A DNA stretch of 9,777 bases from Phenylobacterium sp. (GCA_019264505.1 JAHUZY010000369.1:1-9777), one strand, 5' to 3'. Positions 1-8,885 are shown, counted from the stretch's first letter. Made by a program: numbers and translations. The notes: generated by a model from the letters alone, not told the origin.

Positions 1-189
1 CTGCAGCAGATCGCCACGCGGCCGGTGGAGGCCCGGGTGGCCAAGGATAACATCGCCTCGCTGAAGGTGCTGCAGCACGCCGGGTTCGTGATCCGCGGCC
101 AGTCGGCGGCGTTCGCCCCCGGCCGCGGCGAAGAGGTCGAGGAATATGTGATGGTGCTGGAGCCCGAGCCGCTCGCCCAGGCGGGCTGA
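1..189 (+). CDS. GNAT-family N-acetyltransferase, C-terminal fragment (5' end outside window)
   Basis: Frame 1 is open from the first base to a TGA at 187-189, giving the last 62 residues of a protein. The stretch ARVAKDNIASLKVLQHAGF is typical of the last conserved motif of RimJ/RimL-like GNAT acetyltransferases, where an Asn and the following helix contact acetyl-CoA and 'GF' starts the final strand. The tail (EEYVMVLEP) matches the closing beta strand of the fold. By family, the enzyme transfers an acetyl group from acetyl-CoA to an amine of a protein or small molecule; the substrate cannot be read from this fragment. It is cut by the window edge, so no start or promoter is visible. It converges on lpd, with the paired palindromes between them. 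The family call is fairly sure; the specific function is unknown. Confidence 0.8.
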   Translation: MQQIATRPVEARVAKDNIASLKVLQHAGFVIRGQSAAFAPGRGEEVEEYVMVLEPEPLAQAG

Positions 190-214
190 GCAGGGCGATC
201 GTCACGCCATACCG

Positions 215-253
215 CCGTCGCCCTTGGACTTGATCCGAGGGCCCATGCCCACC
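215..253 (+). repeat. CTTGA-loop palindromic repeat, copy A
   Basis: A 39-base element: CCGTC, then a 9-base arm (220-228, GCCCTTGGA), loop CTTGA (229-233), the second arm (234-242, TCCGAGGGC, one T-G wobble) and an 11-base tail ending CACC. It is in the same orientation as the GNAT gene and starts 25 bases after its stop codon. Copy B lies inverted 10 bases further on. Such palindromes are a recurring kind of intergenic repeat in alphaproteobacteria (from memory). The hairpin could protect or terminate the GNAT transcript, but no T-run follows it, so that is inference. Confidence 0.75.
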
Positions 254-263
254 GGCCAATCGA

Positions 264-302
264 GGTGTTCATGGATGGTCGGGTCAAGCCCGACCATGAC
301 GG
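264..302 (-). repeat. CTTGA-loop palindromic repeat, copy B, inverted relative to copy A
   Basis: Read on the minus strand this element has the same layout as copy A: CCGTC flank, arm ATGGTCGGG (289-297 on plus), loop CTTGA (284-288), arm CCCGACCAT (275-283) and a tail ending CACC. The arms pair perfectly over 9 bases. Loop, flanks and much of the tail match copy A. The stem bases differ on both sides together, so pairing is kept. It ends 18 bases beyond the lpd stop codon. A role as a convergent-gene terminator or nucleoid-protein site is possible but not shown. Confidence 0.78.
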
Positions 303-320
303 TCAAAGGGGGCGGCTATC

Positions 321-1721
<1,401 letters not shown>

Positions 1722-1759
1722 GGGACTGCAATCCGTAGGTCAGAGGGTCTTAAAGCCGA

Positions 1760-1783
1760 AGGGGCGCGGTCCCCCGCGCCCCT
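1760..1783 (-). terminator. GC-rich hairpin between odhB and lpd, possible partial terminator or processing site
   Basis: Two perfectly complementary 10-base arms (1760-1769 AGGGGCGCGG and 1774-1783 CCGCGCCCCT) enclose a 4-base loop. It lies only 7 bases beyond the odhB stop codon in the transcribed (minus) direction. The bases that follow on the minus strand are TTCGGCTTTAAG, so there is only a poor T-run. That fits an attenuating terminator or an mRNA-stabilising 3' hairpin better than a full stop, since lpd follows directly. No convincing promoter is seen in the remaining bases before lpd. Confidence 0.55.
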
Positions 1784-1790
1784 GGCTGTC

Positions 1791-3008
1791 TTAGAGGTCC
1801 AGCAGCAGGCGCTGGGGATCTTCGATGGCGTCCTTGACCTTCACCAGGAAGGTCACCGCGCCCTGGCCGTCCACCACCCGGTGGTCGTAGGACAGCGCCA
1901 GATACATCATCGGCCGGATCACCACCTGGCCCTTCACAACCATCGGACGCTCCTGGATCTTGTGCATGCCCAGGATGCCCGACTGCGGGGCGTTCAGGAT
2001 CGGCGTCGACATCAGCGAGCCATAGACCCCGCCGTTGGAGATGGTGAAGGTGCCGCCCTGCAGGTCGTCCAGGGCCAGCTGGCCGTCACGGGCCTTCTTG
2101 CCCATGGCGCCGATGGCCTTTTCCACACCAGCCAGGCTCATATCGTCGGCGTCACGGATGACCGGGACCACAAGGCCCTTCTCGGTGCCGACCGCGACGC
2201 CGATGTCGTAGTGGTTCTTGTAGATGATGTCCTGGCCGTCGATCTCGGCGTTGACGTCCGGCACCTGCTTCAGGGCCGCGATACAGGCCTTCACGAAGAA
2301 GCTCATGAAGCCCAGGCGGACTCCGTGGCGCTTCTCGAACACGTCCTTGTATTCGGTGCGCAGGGCCATGACCGCGCTCATGTCCACCTCGTTGAAGGTG
2401 GTGAGCATGGCGGCGTTGTTCTGCGCCTCCTTCAGGCGCCGGGCGATGGTCTGGCGCAGACGGGTCATGCGGACCCGCTCCTCGCGCTCATGCAGTTCGC
2501 GGGGCGCAGACGGGGCGGCGGCCGGCGCAGGCGCGCTGGCGCGGGACTCCAGGGCGGCGATGGCGTCGCCCTTGGTCACGCGGCCGTCCTTGCCGGACCC
2601 GCTCACCTTGGCGAGGTCGAGGCTGTTTTCCGCCGCGATCCGCTGAGCCGAGGGGGCGGCGGGCTTGGGGGCTTCTGATTTGGCCGGCGCCGGGGCCGGG
2701 GCGGCTTCCGCCTTGGGTTCAGGCTTGGCTTCGGCCTTGGGCGCCTCAGTCTTGGCCGGGGCGGCGGCCGCGCCGCCTTCGGACATCTTGCCCAGGACCG
2801 TACCCGGCTCGACCGTGTCACCTTCGCCGGCCAGGATCTCGCTCAGCACGCCGTCGGCGGGCGCGGCGACTTCCAGGCTGACCTTGTCGGTTTCCAGCTC
2901 GACCAGGATTTCGTCCTTACGGACGGCATCGCCCGCCTTCTTGGTCCAGCGCGCCACCGTCGCCTCGGTGACGGACTCGCCCAGGGCGGGGGTCATGATG
3001 TCGGCCAT
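1791..3008 (-). CDS. odhB: Dihydrolipoyllysine-residue succinyltransferase (E2 of 2-oxoglutarate dehydrogenase)
   Basis: This E2 core enzyme, also called sucB, accepts the succinyl group from E1 on its lipoyl arm and transfers it to CoA. Domain order is clear. The lipoyl domain is residues 1-76, with Lys42 in ETDKVSLE as the lipoylation site. An Ala/Pro/Lys-rich swinging linker covers about 77-117. The E1/E3-binding domain is about 118-152 ([11 protein letters not shown]...[10 protein letters not shown]). A second short linker is followed by the catalytic domain from about 176 to the end. The active site is His376/Asp380 in [17 protein letters not shown] near 203-210 is characteristic of succinyl- rather than acetyltransferases. 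The 405-residue length equals that of E. coli SucB. It starts 49 bases after sucA with AGGAA 9 bases before ATG, and the E1 and E3 genes flank it. Confidence 0.97.
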   Translation of the reverse strand: MADIMTPALGESVTEATVARWTKKAGDAVRKDEILVELETDKVSLEVAAPADGVLSEILAGEGDTVEPGTVLGKMSEGGAAAAPAKTEAPKAEAKPEPKAEAAPAPAPAKSEAPKPAAPSAQRIAAENSLDLAKVSGSGKDGRVTKGDAIAALESRASAPAPAAAPSAPRELHEREERVRMTRLRQTIARRLKEAQNNAAMLTTFNEVDMSAVMALRTEYKDVFEKRHGVRLGFMSFFVKACIAALKQVPDVNAEIDGQDIIYKNHYDIGVAVGTEKGLVVPVIRDADDMSLAGVEKAIGAMGKKARDGQLALDDLQGGTFTISNGGVYGSLMSTPILNAPQSGILGMHKIQERPMVVKGQVVIRPMMYLALSYDHRVVDGQGAVTFLVKVKDAIEDPQRLLLDL

Positions 3009-3017
3009 AGTGGTAGA

Positions 3018-3022
3018 TTCCT
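3018..3022 (-). promoter_or_regulatory. Ribosome binding site of odhB
   Basis: AGGAA on the minus strand, 9 bases before the ATG at 3008. It supports that start, which also gives the expected lipoyl-domain N-terminus. The gap between sucA and odhB is too short and featureless for a clear separate promoter, so odhB is probably translated from the operon message. A GATTC (GANTC methylation-type) site overlaps this RBS at 3016-3020. Confidence 0.55.
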
Positions 3023-3057
3023 GTTCTTATTCAGTTCTTTAGACGACGAACGACGCC

Positions 3058-6009
3058 CTAGGCGAAGGCTTCGTTGAGGAAGGTTTCAAGCTCGGCCAGG
3101 TGACGGCTCATCAGGCCAGCGGCCGTGGAGGCCGAAGCCGGGCGACCCACATAGCGGGCGCGGCGGGACTTCACGTCCAGGCGCTCAAGAGTCAGCTCAA
3201 GCCACGGATCGACGAAGGTCCAGCCGCCCATATTCTTCGGCTCTTCCTGGCACCAGACCAGTTCGGCGTCCTTGAACCGCTTCAGCTCGGCCGACAGGGA
3301 CTTCACCGGCCAGGGATAGAACTGCTCCAGGCGCAGGATGTAGACGTCGTCGATCCCCTTGGCCTCCCGGGCCTCCAGCAGGTCGTAATAGACCTTGCCC
3401 GAGCAGAGGATCACCCGGCGGATCTTCTCGTCGGGGACGAGGGTGGTGGTGGTGTTTTCGCCCCGCTCGGCGTCATCCAGCAGCACCCGGTGGAAGGACG
3501 AGCCTTCCGACAGGTCGGTGAGCCGCGAGACAGCCTTCTTGTGCCGCAGGAGGCTCTTGGGCGTCATCAGGATCAGCGGCTTGCGGAATTCCCGCAGCAG
3601 CTGCCGGCGCAGGATGTGGAAATAGTTGGCCGGCGTGGTGCAGTTGGCCACCTGCATATTGTCCTCGGCGCAGGACTGCAGGAAGCGCTCAAGCCGGGCC
3701 GACGAGTGCTCCGGACCCTGACCCTCATAGCCGTGGGGCAGCAGCATCACGAGGCCGCTCATGCGCAGCCACTTGCGTTCGCCCGAGGAGATGAACTGGT
3801 CGATGACCACCTGGGCGCCGTTGGTGAAGTCCCCGAACTGGGCCTCCCAAAGGGTCAGCGTCCGGGGCTCGGCCAGGGAGAAGCCGTATTCAAAGCCCAG
3901 CACAGCCTCTTCCGACAGGGCCGAATCGAGCACCTCGAAGTGGGCCTGGTTGGGCGACAGATTGCGCAGGGGGAAGTAGGCGTCCTCGGTCTTCTGGTCG
4001 ATCAGGGCCGAGTGGCGCTGGGTGAAGGTGCCGCGCACGCTGTCCTGGCCCGACAGGCGGACCGGATAGCCCTCGTCGAGCAGGGTGGCGAAGGCCAGGT
4101 GCTCGGCGGTGGCCCAGTCCAGGCCCTCGCCGCTCTCGATGGCCTCGCGGCGGGTCTGCAGCACCCGAGCGACGGTCTTGTGGACGTTGATCCGCTCCGG
4201 CGCCGCGGTGATCTTGCGGCCGAGGTCGAGCAGCTTCTGAAGAGGAACGGCGGTGTCCCCGCGGCGGTCCTCGGTGGTGGGCAGGGTCAGGCCCGACCAC
4301 TTGCCGTCCAGCCAGTCGGCCTTGTTGGCCTTGTAGTCCTTGCCGGCGTCGAATTCCTTGTCGAGGAAGTCGGCGAATTCGGCGATCCAGGCGTCGACCT
4401 CCTCGGCGGTCACGACCTTCTCGTCGATCAGGCGCTTGGTGTAGATCTCCCGCGTCGACGGGTGGCCCTTGATCTTGGCGTACATCAGGGGCTGGGTCAT
4501 CGTGGGGTCATCCCCCTCGTTGTGACCGAACCGGCGGTAGCAGAACATGTCGATGACCACGTCCTTGCCAAACTGCTGGCGGAACTCGGTGGCCACCTTG
4601 GCGGCGAAGACCACGGCCTCGGGGTCGTCCCCGTTCACGTGGAAGATCGGCGCCTCAACCATGAGGGCGACGTCGGAGGGATAGGGCGAGGACCGGCTGT
4701 TCTTCGGGCTGGTGGTGAAGCCGATCTGGTTGTTGACGATGAAGTGGATCGAGCCGCCCACCCCGTAGCCCTTGAGGCCCGACAGGGCGAAGCACTCGGC
4801 CACCACGCCCTGGCCGGCGAAGGCCGCGTCCCCGTGCAGCAGCAGGGGCAGCACATGGCTGCGGCCGGCGTCGGGATTTTCACGCAGGGTGAAGGCCTGC
4901 TTTGCCCTGGCCTTGCCGATCACCACCGGATTGACGATCTCCAGGTGGCTGGGATTGGCCGTCAGCGACAGGTGGACCGAATTGCCGTCGAACTCGCGGT
5001 CCGATGAGGCGCCCAGGTGATACTTGACGTCGCCCGAGCCCTCGATGTCCGTGGGCAGGGACGAGCCGCCCTGGAACTCATGGAAGATGACGCGGTAGGG
5101 CTTGCCCATCACCGCGGCCAGGACGTTCAGGCGGCCCCGGTGGGGCATGCCGAGCACGATATCGCGGACGCCGAGCGCCCCGCCGCGCTTGATGATCTGT
5201 TCCAGCGCCGGGACCATGGCCTCGCCGCCGTCCAGGCCGAAGCGCTTGGTGCCGGGGAAACGGCGGTGCAGGAAGCGTTCGAAGCCCTCGGCCTCGATCA
5301 GCTTCTTGAGGATCGCGACCTTCCCCTTGGGGGTGAAATCGATCTCCTTGTTGCGGCCCTCGATCCGCTCCTGCATCCAGGCCTTCTGGGTCGGATCGGA
5401 GATGTGCATGTACTGCACGCCGACATCGCCACAGTAGGTGCGGCGCAGGATGTCGAGGATCTCGCGGACCGTGGAGGTCTCCAGGCCCAGCACATAGTCC
5501 AGGAAGATCGGCCGGTCATAGTCTGACTCGGTGAAGCCGTAGGAGGCCGGGTCCAGCTCGCTGGCGTCGCCGGGCACGATGGCGATGCCCAGGGGGTCGA
5601 GATTGGCCCGCAGATGGCCGCGCATCCGGTAGGCCCGGATCATCATGATGGCGCGCAGGGAATCCAGGGTGGCGGCGCGCACCGCGTCCGTGGAGGCGGC
5701 GGGCGCGCGCTCGGCGACCTTCTTTTCGAGCTTGGCCTCGACCGCCGGCCAGAGGCCGTCCAGGGCTGAAAGCCAGTCGGGGCGGGCGGCCGGCGCGTCA
5801 GGCCTGACCCAGCCGGGCTTGGCGGCGGCGGCCTTGATCTCCTCGGCCCGCTCATGGAGCGAGGCGAAGAAGGCGCGCCACGAGGGCTCCACCGCGCCGG
5901 GATTCTCCGCCCACCGGGCGTAGAGATCTTCTACGAAGGCCCCATTGCCGCCATAGAGGAACGAGGTCTCGGCGAGCACCTCGTTAATCAGACCTGCGTC
6001 GTCCGCCAT
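3058..6009 (-). CDS. sucA: 2-oxoglutarate dehydrogenase E1 component
   Basis: This thiamine-diphosphate enzyme, also called odhA, decarboxylates 2-oxoglutarate and succinylates the lipoyl arm of OdhB, the committed step of the complex. The N-terminal segment SFLYGGNGAFVEDLY (about 16-30) matches the E1o-type E2-binding arm. MPHRGRLNV is at 288-296 and LTANPSHLE near 349-357. The diphosphate/Mg-binding motif runs from GDAAFAGQG (393-401) to NNQIGF (426-431). RFGHNEGDDP is at 493-502. The transketolase-like C-terminal half includes GQDSVRGTFTQRHS (654-667), HGYEGQGPEHSSARLE (759-774) and EEPKNMGGW (922-930). At 983 residues it is about 50 longer than E. coli SucA, with extra Ala/Pro-rich sequence near 60-110. 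The start gives the usual E1o N-terminus; the ribosome site is a modest GGAAGCGGAAGC repeat just before ATG. It follows sucD by 75 bases and looks intact. Confidence 0.98.
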   Translation of the reverse strand: MADDAGLINEVLAETSFLYGGNGAFVEDLYARWAENPGAVEPSWRAFFASLHERAEEIKAAAAKPGWVRPDAPAARPDWLSALDGLWPAVEAKLEKKVAERAPAASTDAVRAATLDSLRAIMMIRAYRMRGHLRANLDPLGIAIVPGDASELDPASYGFTESDYDRPIFLDYVLGLETSTVREILDILRRTYCGDVGVQYMHISDPTQKAWMQERIEGRNKEIDFTPKGKVAILKKLIEAEGFERFLHRRFPGTKRFGLDGGEAMVPALEQIIKRGGALGVRDIVLGMPHRGRLNVLAAVMGKPYRVIFHEFQGGSSLPTDIEGSGDVKYHLGASSDREFDGNSVHLSLTANPSHLEIVNPVVIGKARAKQAFTLRENPDAGRSHVLPLLLHGDAAFAGQGVVAECFALSGLKGYGVGGSIHFIVNNQIGFTTSPKNSRSSPYPSDVALMVEAPIFHVNGDDPEAVVFAAKVATEFRQQFGKDVVIDMFCYRRFGHNEGDDPTMTQPLMYAKIKGHPSTREIYTKRLIDEKVVTAEEVDAWIAEFADFLDKEFDAGKDYKANKADWLDGKWSGLTLPTTEDRRGDTAVPLQKLLDLGRKITAAPERINVHKTVARVLQTRREAIESGEGLDWATAEHLAFATLLDEGYPVRLSGQDSVRGTFTQRHSALIDQKTEDAYFPLRNLSPNQAHFEVLDSALSEEAVLGFEYGFSLAEPRTLTLWEAQFGDFTNGAQVVIDQFISSGERKWLRMSGLVMLLPHGYEGQGPEHSSARLERFLQSCAEDNMQVANCTTPANYFHILRRQLLREFRKPLILMTPKSLLRHKKAVSRLTDLSEGSSFHRVLLDDAERGENTTTTLVPDEKIRRVILCSGKVYYDLLEAREAKGIDDVYILRLEQFYPWPVKSLSAELKRFKDAELVWCQEEPKNMGGWTFVDPWLELTLERLDVKSRRARYVGRPASASTAAGLMSRHLAELETFLNEAFA

Positions 6010-6024
6010 GCTTCCGCTTCCAGA

Positions 6025-6067
6025 CGGTCCGCGAAGCTTCTTGGTGAGAGGAGCCGACGGCGGACCG
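6025..6067 (-). repeat. 8-base inverted repeat in the sucD-sucA gap
   Basis: The arms CGGTCCGC (6025-6032) and GCGGACCG (6060-6067) are perfect reverse complements separated by 27 bases. The right arm also contains a small GGCG/CGCC hairpin. The structure fills most of the gap between the sucD stop and the sucA start and would lie in the message just ahead of the sucA ribosome site. It could affect processing or translation of sucA. The loop is long and the repeat short, so chance is possible in DNA this GC-rich. Confidence 0.35.
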
Positions 6068-6084
6068 CCATACGCTTGATTGTG

Positions 6085-6963
6085 TCAGGCGCCCTTGAGC
6101 ACCTGGAGCAGGGTTTCGCCGAGTTTCGCCGGAGAAGGCGAGACGCGGATGCCCGCATCTTCCATCGCCGCGATCTTGTCCTCGGCGCCGCCCTTGCCGC
6201 CCGAAATGATTGCGCCCGCGTGACCCATCCGCCGCCCGGGGGGGGCGGTGCGTCCCGCGATGAATCCGACCATAGGCTTCTTCTTTGGTGAATTCTTGAT
6301 GAATTCAGCCGCCGCTTCCTCGGCTGCGCCGCCGATCTCGCCGATCATGATGATCGACTCGGTCTCGTCGTCGTCGAGGAACATCTGAAGCACGTCGATG
6401 AACTCGGTGCCCTTGACCGGGTCGCCGCCGATGCCGACAGCGGTGGTCTGGCCCAAGCCCACCTGAGTGGTCTGAAACACAGCTTCGTAGGTAAGCGTGC
6501 CGGAGCGGGAGACAACACCCACCGAGCCGCGCTTGAAGATATTTCCCGGCATGATGCCGATCTTGCACTCATCCGGCGTCAGAACGCCGGGGCAGTTGGG
6601 GCCGATCAGGCGGGACTTGGAGCCCGACAGGGCGCGCTTGACCTTGACCATGTCGGCCACCGGGATGCCCTCGGTGATGCAGATGATCAGCGGGATTTCG
6701 GCCTGGATGGCTTCGAGGATCGAGTCCGCGGCGAACGGCGGCGGGACATAGATCACGCTGGCCTCGGCGCCGGTCTGATTGACCGCTTCGCTGACGGTGT
6801 CGAACACCGGCAGGCCGATATGGGTCGTGCCGCCCTTACCGGGCGTGACGCCGCCGACCATCTTGGTCCCGTAGGCCATGGCCTGTTCCGAGTGGAACGT
6901 GCCCTGGCTGCCGGTGATGCCCTGGCAGATGACGCGGGTTTCTTTTCCGATGAGGATGGACAT
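6085..6963 (-). CDS. sucD: Succinyl-CoA ligase (ADP-forming) alpha subunit
   Basis: With SucC this subunit converts succinyl-CoA, ADP (or GDP) and phosphate to succinate, CoA and NTP in the TCA cycle. The N-terminal CoA-binding Rossmann domain shows [15 protein letters not shown] (15-29) and [19 protein letters not shown] (37-55). [10 protein letters not shown] is at 121-130. The phosphorylated active-site residue is His248 in GRRMGHAGA, inside the standard [19 protein letters not shown] block. The 292-residue length is normal for the family. ATG at 6963 shares one base with the sucC stop (TAATG), and GGGGAG lies 7 bases before it, so translation is probably coupled to sucC. All key residues are intact. 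Confidence 0.98.
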   Translation of the reverse strand: MSILIGKETRVICQGITGSQGTFHSEQAMAYGTKMVGGVTPGKGGTTHIGLPVFDTVSEAVNQTGAEASVIYVPPPFAADSILEAIQAEIPLIICITEGIPVADMVKVKRALSGSKSRLIGPNCPGVLTPDECKIGIMPGNIFKRGSVGVVSRSGTLTYEAVFQTTQVGLGQTTAVGIGGDPVKGTEFIDVLQMFLDDDETESIIMIGEIGGAAEEAAAEFIKNSPKKKPMVGFIAGRTAPPGRRMGHAGAIISGGKGGAEDKIAAMEDAGIRVSPSPAKLGETLLQVLKGA

Positions 6964-8162
6964 TAAGCGGCTCCCCGAACGGCCTTGACGATCTTTTCCG
7001 CGCCGTCCGACAGATCATTGGCGGACACGACGTTCAGGCCGCTCTCGGCGATGATCTTCTTGCCGAGCTCGACATTGGTGCCTTCCAGGCGAACCACCAG
7101 GGGCACCTGCAGGCCGACTTCCTTCACGGCTTCGACCACGCCCTCGGCGATGATGTCGCAGCGCATGATGCCGCCGAAGATATTGACCAGGATCCCCTTC
7201 ACGCTGGGATCGGCGGTGATGATCTTGAAGGCCGCGATGACCTTCTCCTTGGTGGCGCCGCCGCCCACGTCGAGGAAGTTGGCGGGCTCTGCGCCATAGA
7301 GCTTGATGATGTCCATGGTCGCCATGGCCAGGCCCGCGCCATTGACCATGCAGCCGATTTCACCATCCAGGGCGATGTAGGAGAGGTCGTACTTGGACGC
7401 CTCGATTTCCTTCTCGTCTTCCTCGGTGGTGTCGCGCAGCTCGACGATGTCGGGATGGCGGTACAGCGCGTTGCCGTCGAAGCTGACCTTGGCGTCCAGC
7501 ACCCGCAGGTGATCGTCAGCGGTGACGATCAGCGGGTTGATCTCGAGCATCTCCATGTCCTTGGCGAGGAACGCCGCATAGAGCTGGCCGAGCAGGGTGG
7601 CGGCTTCCTTGGCCAGACCGCCGGTCAGGCCGAGCGACTTGGCCAGGTTCCGCCCGTGGTGCGGGAAGACGCCGGTGGCCGGGTCGATGGAGAAGCTGAT
7701 GATCTTTTCAGGGGTCGAGGCGGCGACCTCTTCGATGTCCATGCCGCCTTCGGTGGAGGCGACCACCGAGACGCGGCTGGTGTCGCGGTCGACCAGCAGG
7801 GAGAGGTAGAGCTCCCGGGCGATGGCCGCCCCTTCCTCGATATAGAGGCGGTTGACCTGCTTGCCCTTGGGGCCCGTCTGGTGCGTCACCAGGACGCGGC
7901 CGAGCATCTCCTGGGCGTTGGTCTTCACCTCGTCGGCGGACTTGACCACCCGGACCCCGCCCTTGGCGTCGGGGCCGAGGCCTTCGAAGCGGCCCTTGCC
8001 GCGTCCGCCGGCGTGGATCTGGGATTTGACGACCCAGACCGGGCCTCCCAGCTTCGCGGCGGCCTGGGCGGCCTCTTCGACGGTATGGGCGGCGAAGCCG
8101 CGCGGAACCGCCACGCCGAACTCTGCGAGGACGGCTTTGGCTTGATGCTCGTGGATGTTCAT
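6963..8162 (-). CDS. sucC: Succinyl-CoA ligase (ADP-forming) beta subunit
   Basis: This ATP-grasp subunit binds the nucleotide and, with SucD, forms the active ligase. MNIHEHQAK is the classic beta-subunit N-terminus and fixes the start at 8162, although the Shine-Dalgarno sequence is poor. [14 protein letters not shown] (44-57) is the nucleotide-binding segment. LEINPLIV (206-213) contributes metal ligands. The C-terminal ligase domain shows [11 protein letters not shown] (274-284), [10 protein letters not shown] (294-303) and [19 protein letters not shown] (323-341). At 399 residues it is about 11 longer than E. coli SucC, mainly from [11 protein letters not shown] after GGRGKG, a form I associate with alphaproteobacterial and mitochondrial-type sequences. 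It is the first gene of the operon, with a promoter about 50 bases upstream and a one-base overlap with sucD. Confidence 0.98.
   Translation of the reverse strand: MNIHEHQAKAVLAEFGVAVPRGFAAHTVEEAAQAAAKLGGPVWVVKSQIHAGGRGKGRFEGLGPDAKGGVRVVKSADEVKTNAQEMLGRVLVTHQTGPKGKQVNRLYIEEGAAIARELYLSLLVDRDTSRVSVVASTEGGMDIEEVAASTPEKIISFSIDPATGVFPHHGRNLAKSLGLTGGLAKEAATLLGQLYAAFLAKDMEMLEINPLIVTADDHLRVLDAKVSFDGNALYRHPDIVELRDTTEEDEKEIEASKYDLSYIALDGEIGCMVNGAGLAMATMDIIKLYGAEPANFLDVGGGATKEKVIAAFKIITADPSVKGILVNIFGGIMRCDIIAEGVVEAVKEVGLQVPLVVRLEGTNVELGKKIIAESGLNVVSANDLSDGAEKIVKAVRGAA
6971..6976 (-). promoter_or_regulatory. Ribosome binding site of sucD inside the sucC 3' end
   Basis: GGGGAG on the minus strand, 7 bases before the sucD ATG and still within sucC coding sequence. 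With the TAATG stop/start overlap it supports coupled translation of the two subunits, which assemble together. Confidence 0.6.
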
Positions 8163-8215
8163 GAGGCTGCGATTTGTCGCTGAAATCGTCTCGCCCGGAC
8201 CGGCGAGTTCTCGGG

Positions 8216-8244
8216 CTTATAGGCGCCGCCTCCGAGCGTGGCAA
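8216..8244 (-). promoter_or_regulatory. Sigma70-type promoter of the sucCD-sucA-odhB-lpd operon
   Basis: On the minus strand TTGCCA (8239-8244) and TATAAG (8216-8221) are separated by exactly 17 bases. Each differs from the consensus -35 and -10 by one base. Transcription would start near 8209, leaving a leader of roughly 45-50 bases before sucC. This is the best promoter-like match I noticed in the non-coding gaps. It sits in the 127-base gap between the DUF2306 gene and sucC, so the operon need not rely on readthrough from upstream. Confidence 0.65.
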
Positions 8245-8256
8245 CCCGCTAACCCG
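8243..8256 (-). promoter_or_regulatory. Direct repeat CGGGTT-N2-CGGGTT at the operon -35 box, possible operator
   Basis: On the minus strand CGGGTT occurs at 8251-8256 and again at 8243-8248, an 8-base period, and the second copy overlaps the first two bases of the -35 box. Direct repeats at this position can bind an activator or repressor. The period is not a full helical turn and the repeat is short, so this is only a candidate site. Confidence 0.3.
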
Positions 8257-8258
8257 AC

Positions 8259-8280
8259 GTCACACCCCAACGAAAGTGAC
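8259..8280 (-). other. Weak inverted repeat downstream of the DUF2306 gene
   Basis: GTCAC (8259-8263) and GTGAC (8276-8280) flank a 12-base loop, just after the DUF2306 stop codon in the minus direction. It is the only hairpin I found that could end that transcript before the operon promoter. The stem is 5 bases with no T-run, so it is a poor terminator and some readthrough into sucC is plausible. Confidence 0.25.
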
Positions 8281-8289
8281 ATGGGCGCC

Positions 8290-8853
8290 TCAGCCAAAGA
8301 ATAGGGTCCACATGGTCCGGCCGGGAATGAAGGCGATGATCAGATTGACCGCAAAGGCGCCGTAGAACAGGCCCATCATCGCGCGTCGGTGACGGGCGAC
8401 GTCGCGGCGCTTGGCCCAGATCACCGCCAGGGGCAGAATGATCAGGGTCCAGCCGGTGAAAAGATGGATCAACGACCAGCGCCCCTGGTTCAGGCTGGTG
8501 ATGAACAGGGTGGAGACCGCCGTGGTCATGACCAGCGCCACCCACATCCAGCCGGCCGCCCGATGGAAGGTCCGCCCCTTGCGAGCGGTCATCAGCACCG
8601 CCCCCAGGACGAGCGCCGCCAGGGCCGTGTAGAGGTGGACTTTGACCACCGGCGAAAGCTTGGCCAGCACGGCGAAATCCGGGGCGTGGGGTCGGGCTGC
8701 GGCCAGCTCCCGCCCGATCGCCGGCCAGATCCCCCACATGGCGCCGGCCAGGATGAGGAAGACCACCCCCAGGCTCAGGGCGAAGCCGCGGCCGAAGGTC
8801 ATGGCGCTCAGGGGGCTCAGGCGGGGCCGGCTGTCTTGCGGGGCGAGCGACAT
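8290..8853 (-). CDS. DUF2306-type small multi-spanning membrane protein
   Basis: The predicted protein has 187 residues and five likely membrane helices, near residues 21-43, 71-90, 99-120, 128-147 and 158-178. Histidines sit near helix ends in a recurring pattern: His73 (KVHLYTALA), His97 (RTFHRAAGWMWV), His130 (LIHLFTGWT) and His155 (ARHRRAMMGLFYGA). The GRTFHRAAGWMWV block and overall layout fit the DUF2306 family of inner-membrane proteins of unknown function. The conserved histidines could bind heme or metal, which is inference only. The start at 8853 is chosen because AAGGAG lies 7 bases upstream; the open frame extends much further but through the opposite-strand regulator gene. It is divergent from that regulator and 127 bases upstream of sucC. 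It has no evident link to the TCA enzymes. The membrane-protein call is sure; the family name is fairly sure. Confidence 0.85.
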   Translation of the reverse strand: MSLAPQDSRPRLSPLSAMTFGRGFALSLGVVFLILAGAMWGIWPAIGRELAAARPHAPDFAVLAKLSPVVKVHLYTALAALVLGAVLMTARKGRTFHRAAGWMWVALVMTTAVSTLFITSLNQGRWSLIHLFTGWTLIILPLAVIWAKRRDVARHRRAMMGLFYGAFAVNLIIAFIPGRTMWTLFFG

Positions 8854-8860
8854 GGGGTAT

Positions 8861-8866
8861 CTCCTT
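8861..8866 (-). promoter_or_regulatory. Ribosome binding site that fixes the DUF2306 start
   Basis: AAGGAG on the minus strand, 7 bases before ATG at 8853. It is the strongest Shine-Dalgarno match I noticed in the window. It decides against the far upstream start, which would add about 260 Gln/Gly/Pro/His-rich residues that do not look like protein. Confidence 0.75.
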
Positions 8867-8872
8867 TTCATT

Positions 8873-8885
8873 GCGGCGGGGCCGC
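8873..8885. promoter_or_regulatory. Small palindrome in the divergent DUF2306/LytTR intergenic region
   Basis: GCGGC (8873-8877) and GCCGC (8881-8885) flank GGG, midway in the 87-base gap between the two divergent genes. It could be an operator or a leader hairpin. LytTR proteins usually bind pairs of short direct repeats, which I could not find here, and no clear -35/-10 pair is visible for either gene. Confidence 0.25.

Noticed and set aside
77..117. OdhB residues 77-117, an Ala/Pro/Lys-rich repeat segment, as an unusual insertion
   Set aside because: These residues are the normal flexible linker after the lipoyl domain of E2 proteins; composition and position are as expected. The numbers given are residues; in the window they fall at about 2658-2780.
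3100..5007. A 635-codon plus-strand open frame opposite sucA
   Set aside because: It is fully antisense to sucA coding sequence, with repetitive Gly/Gln/Leu/Val-rich composition and no motif. It is a codon-bias shadow.
8170..8188. A 6-base stem (CGATTT/AAATCG) in the sucC leader as a riboswitch or attenuator
   Set aside because: The hairpin is real on paper but small and isolated. The leader is only about 50 bases, too short for a known riboswitch, with no terminator-like partner.
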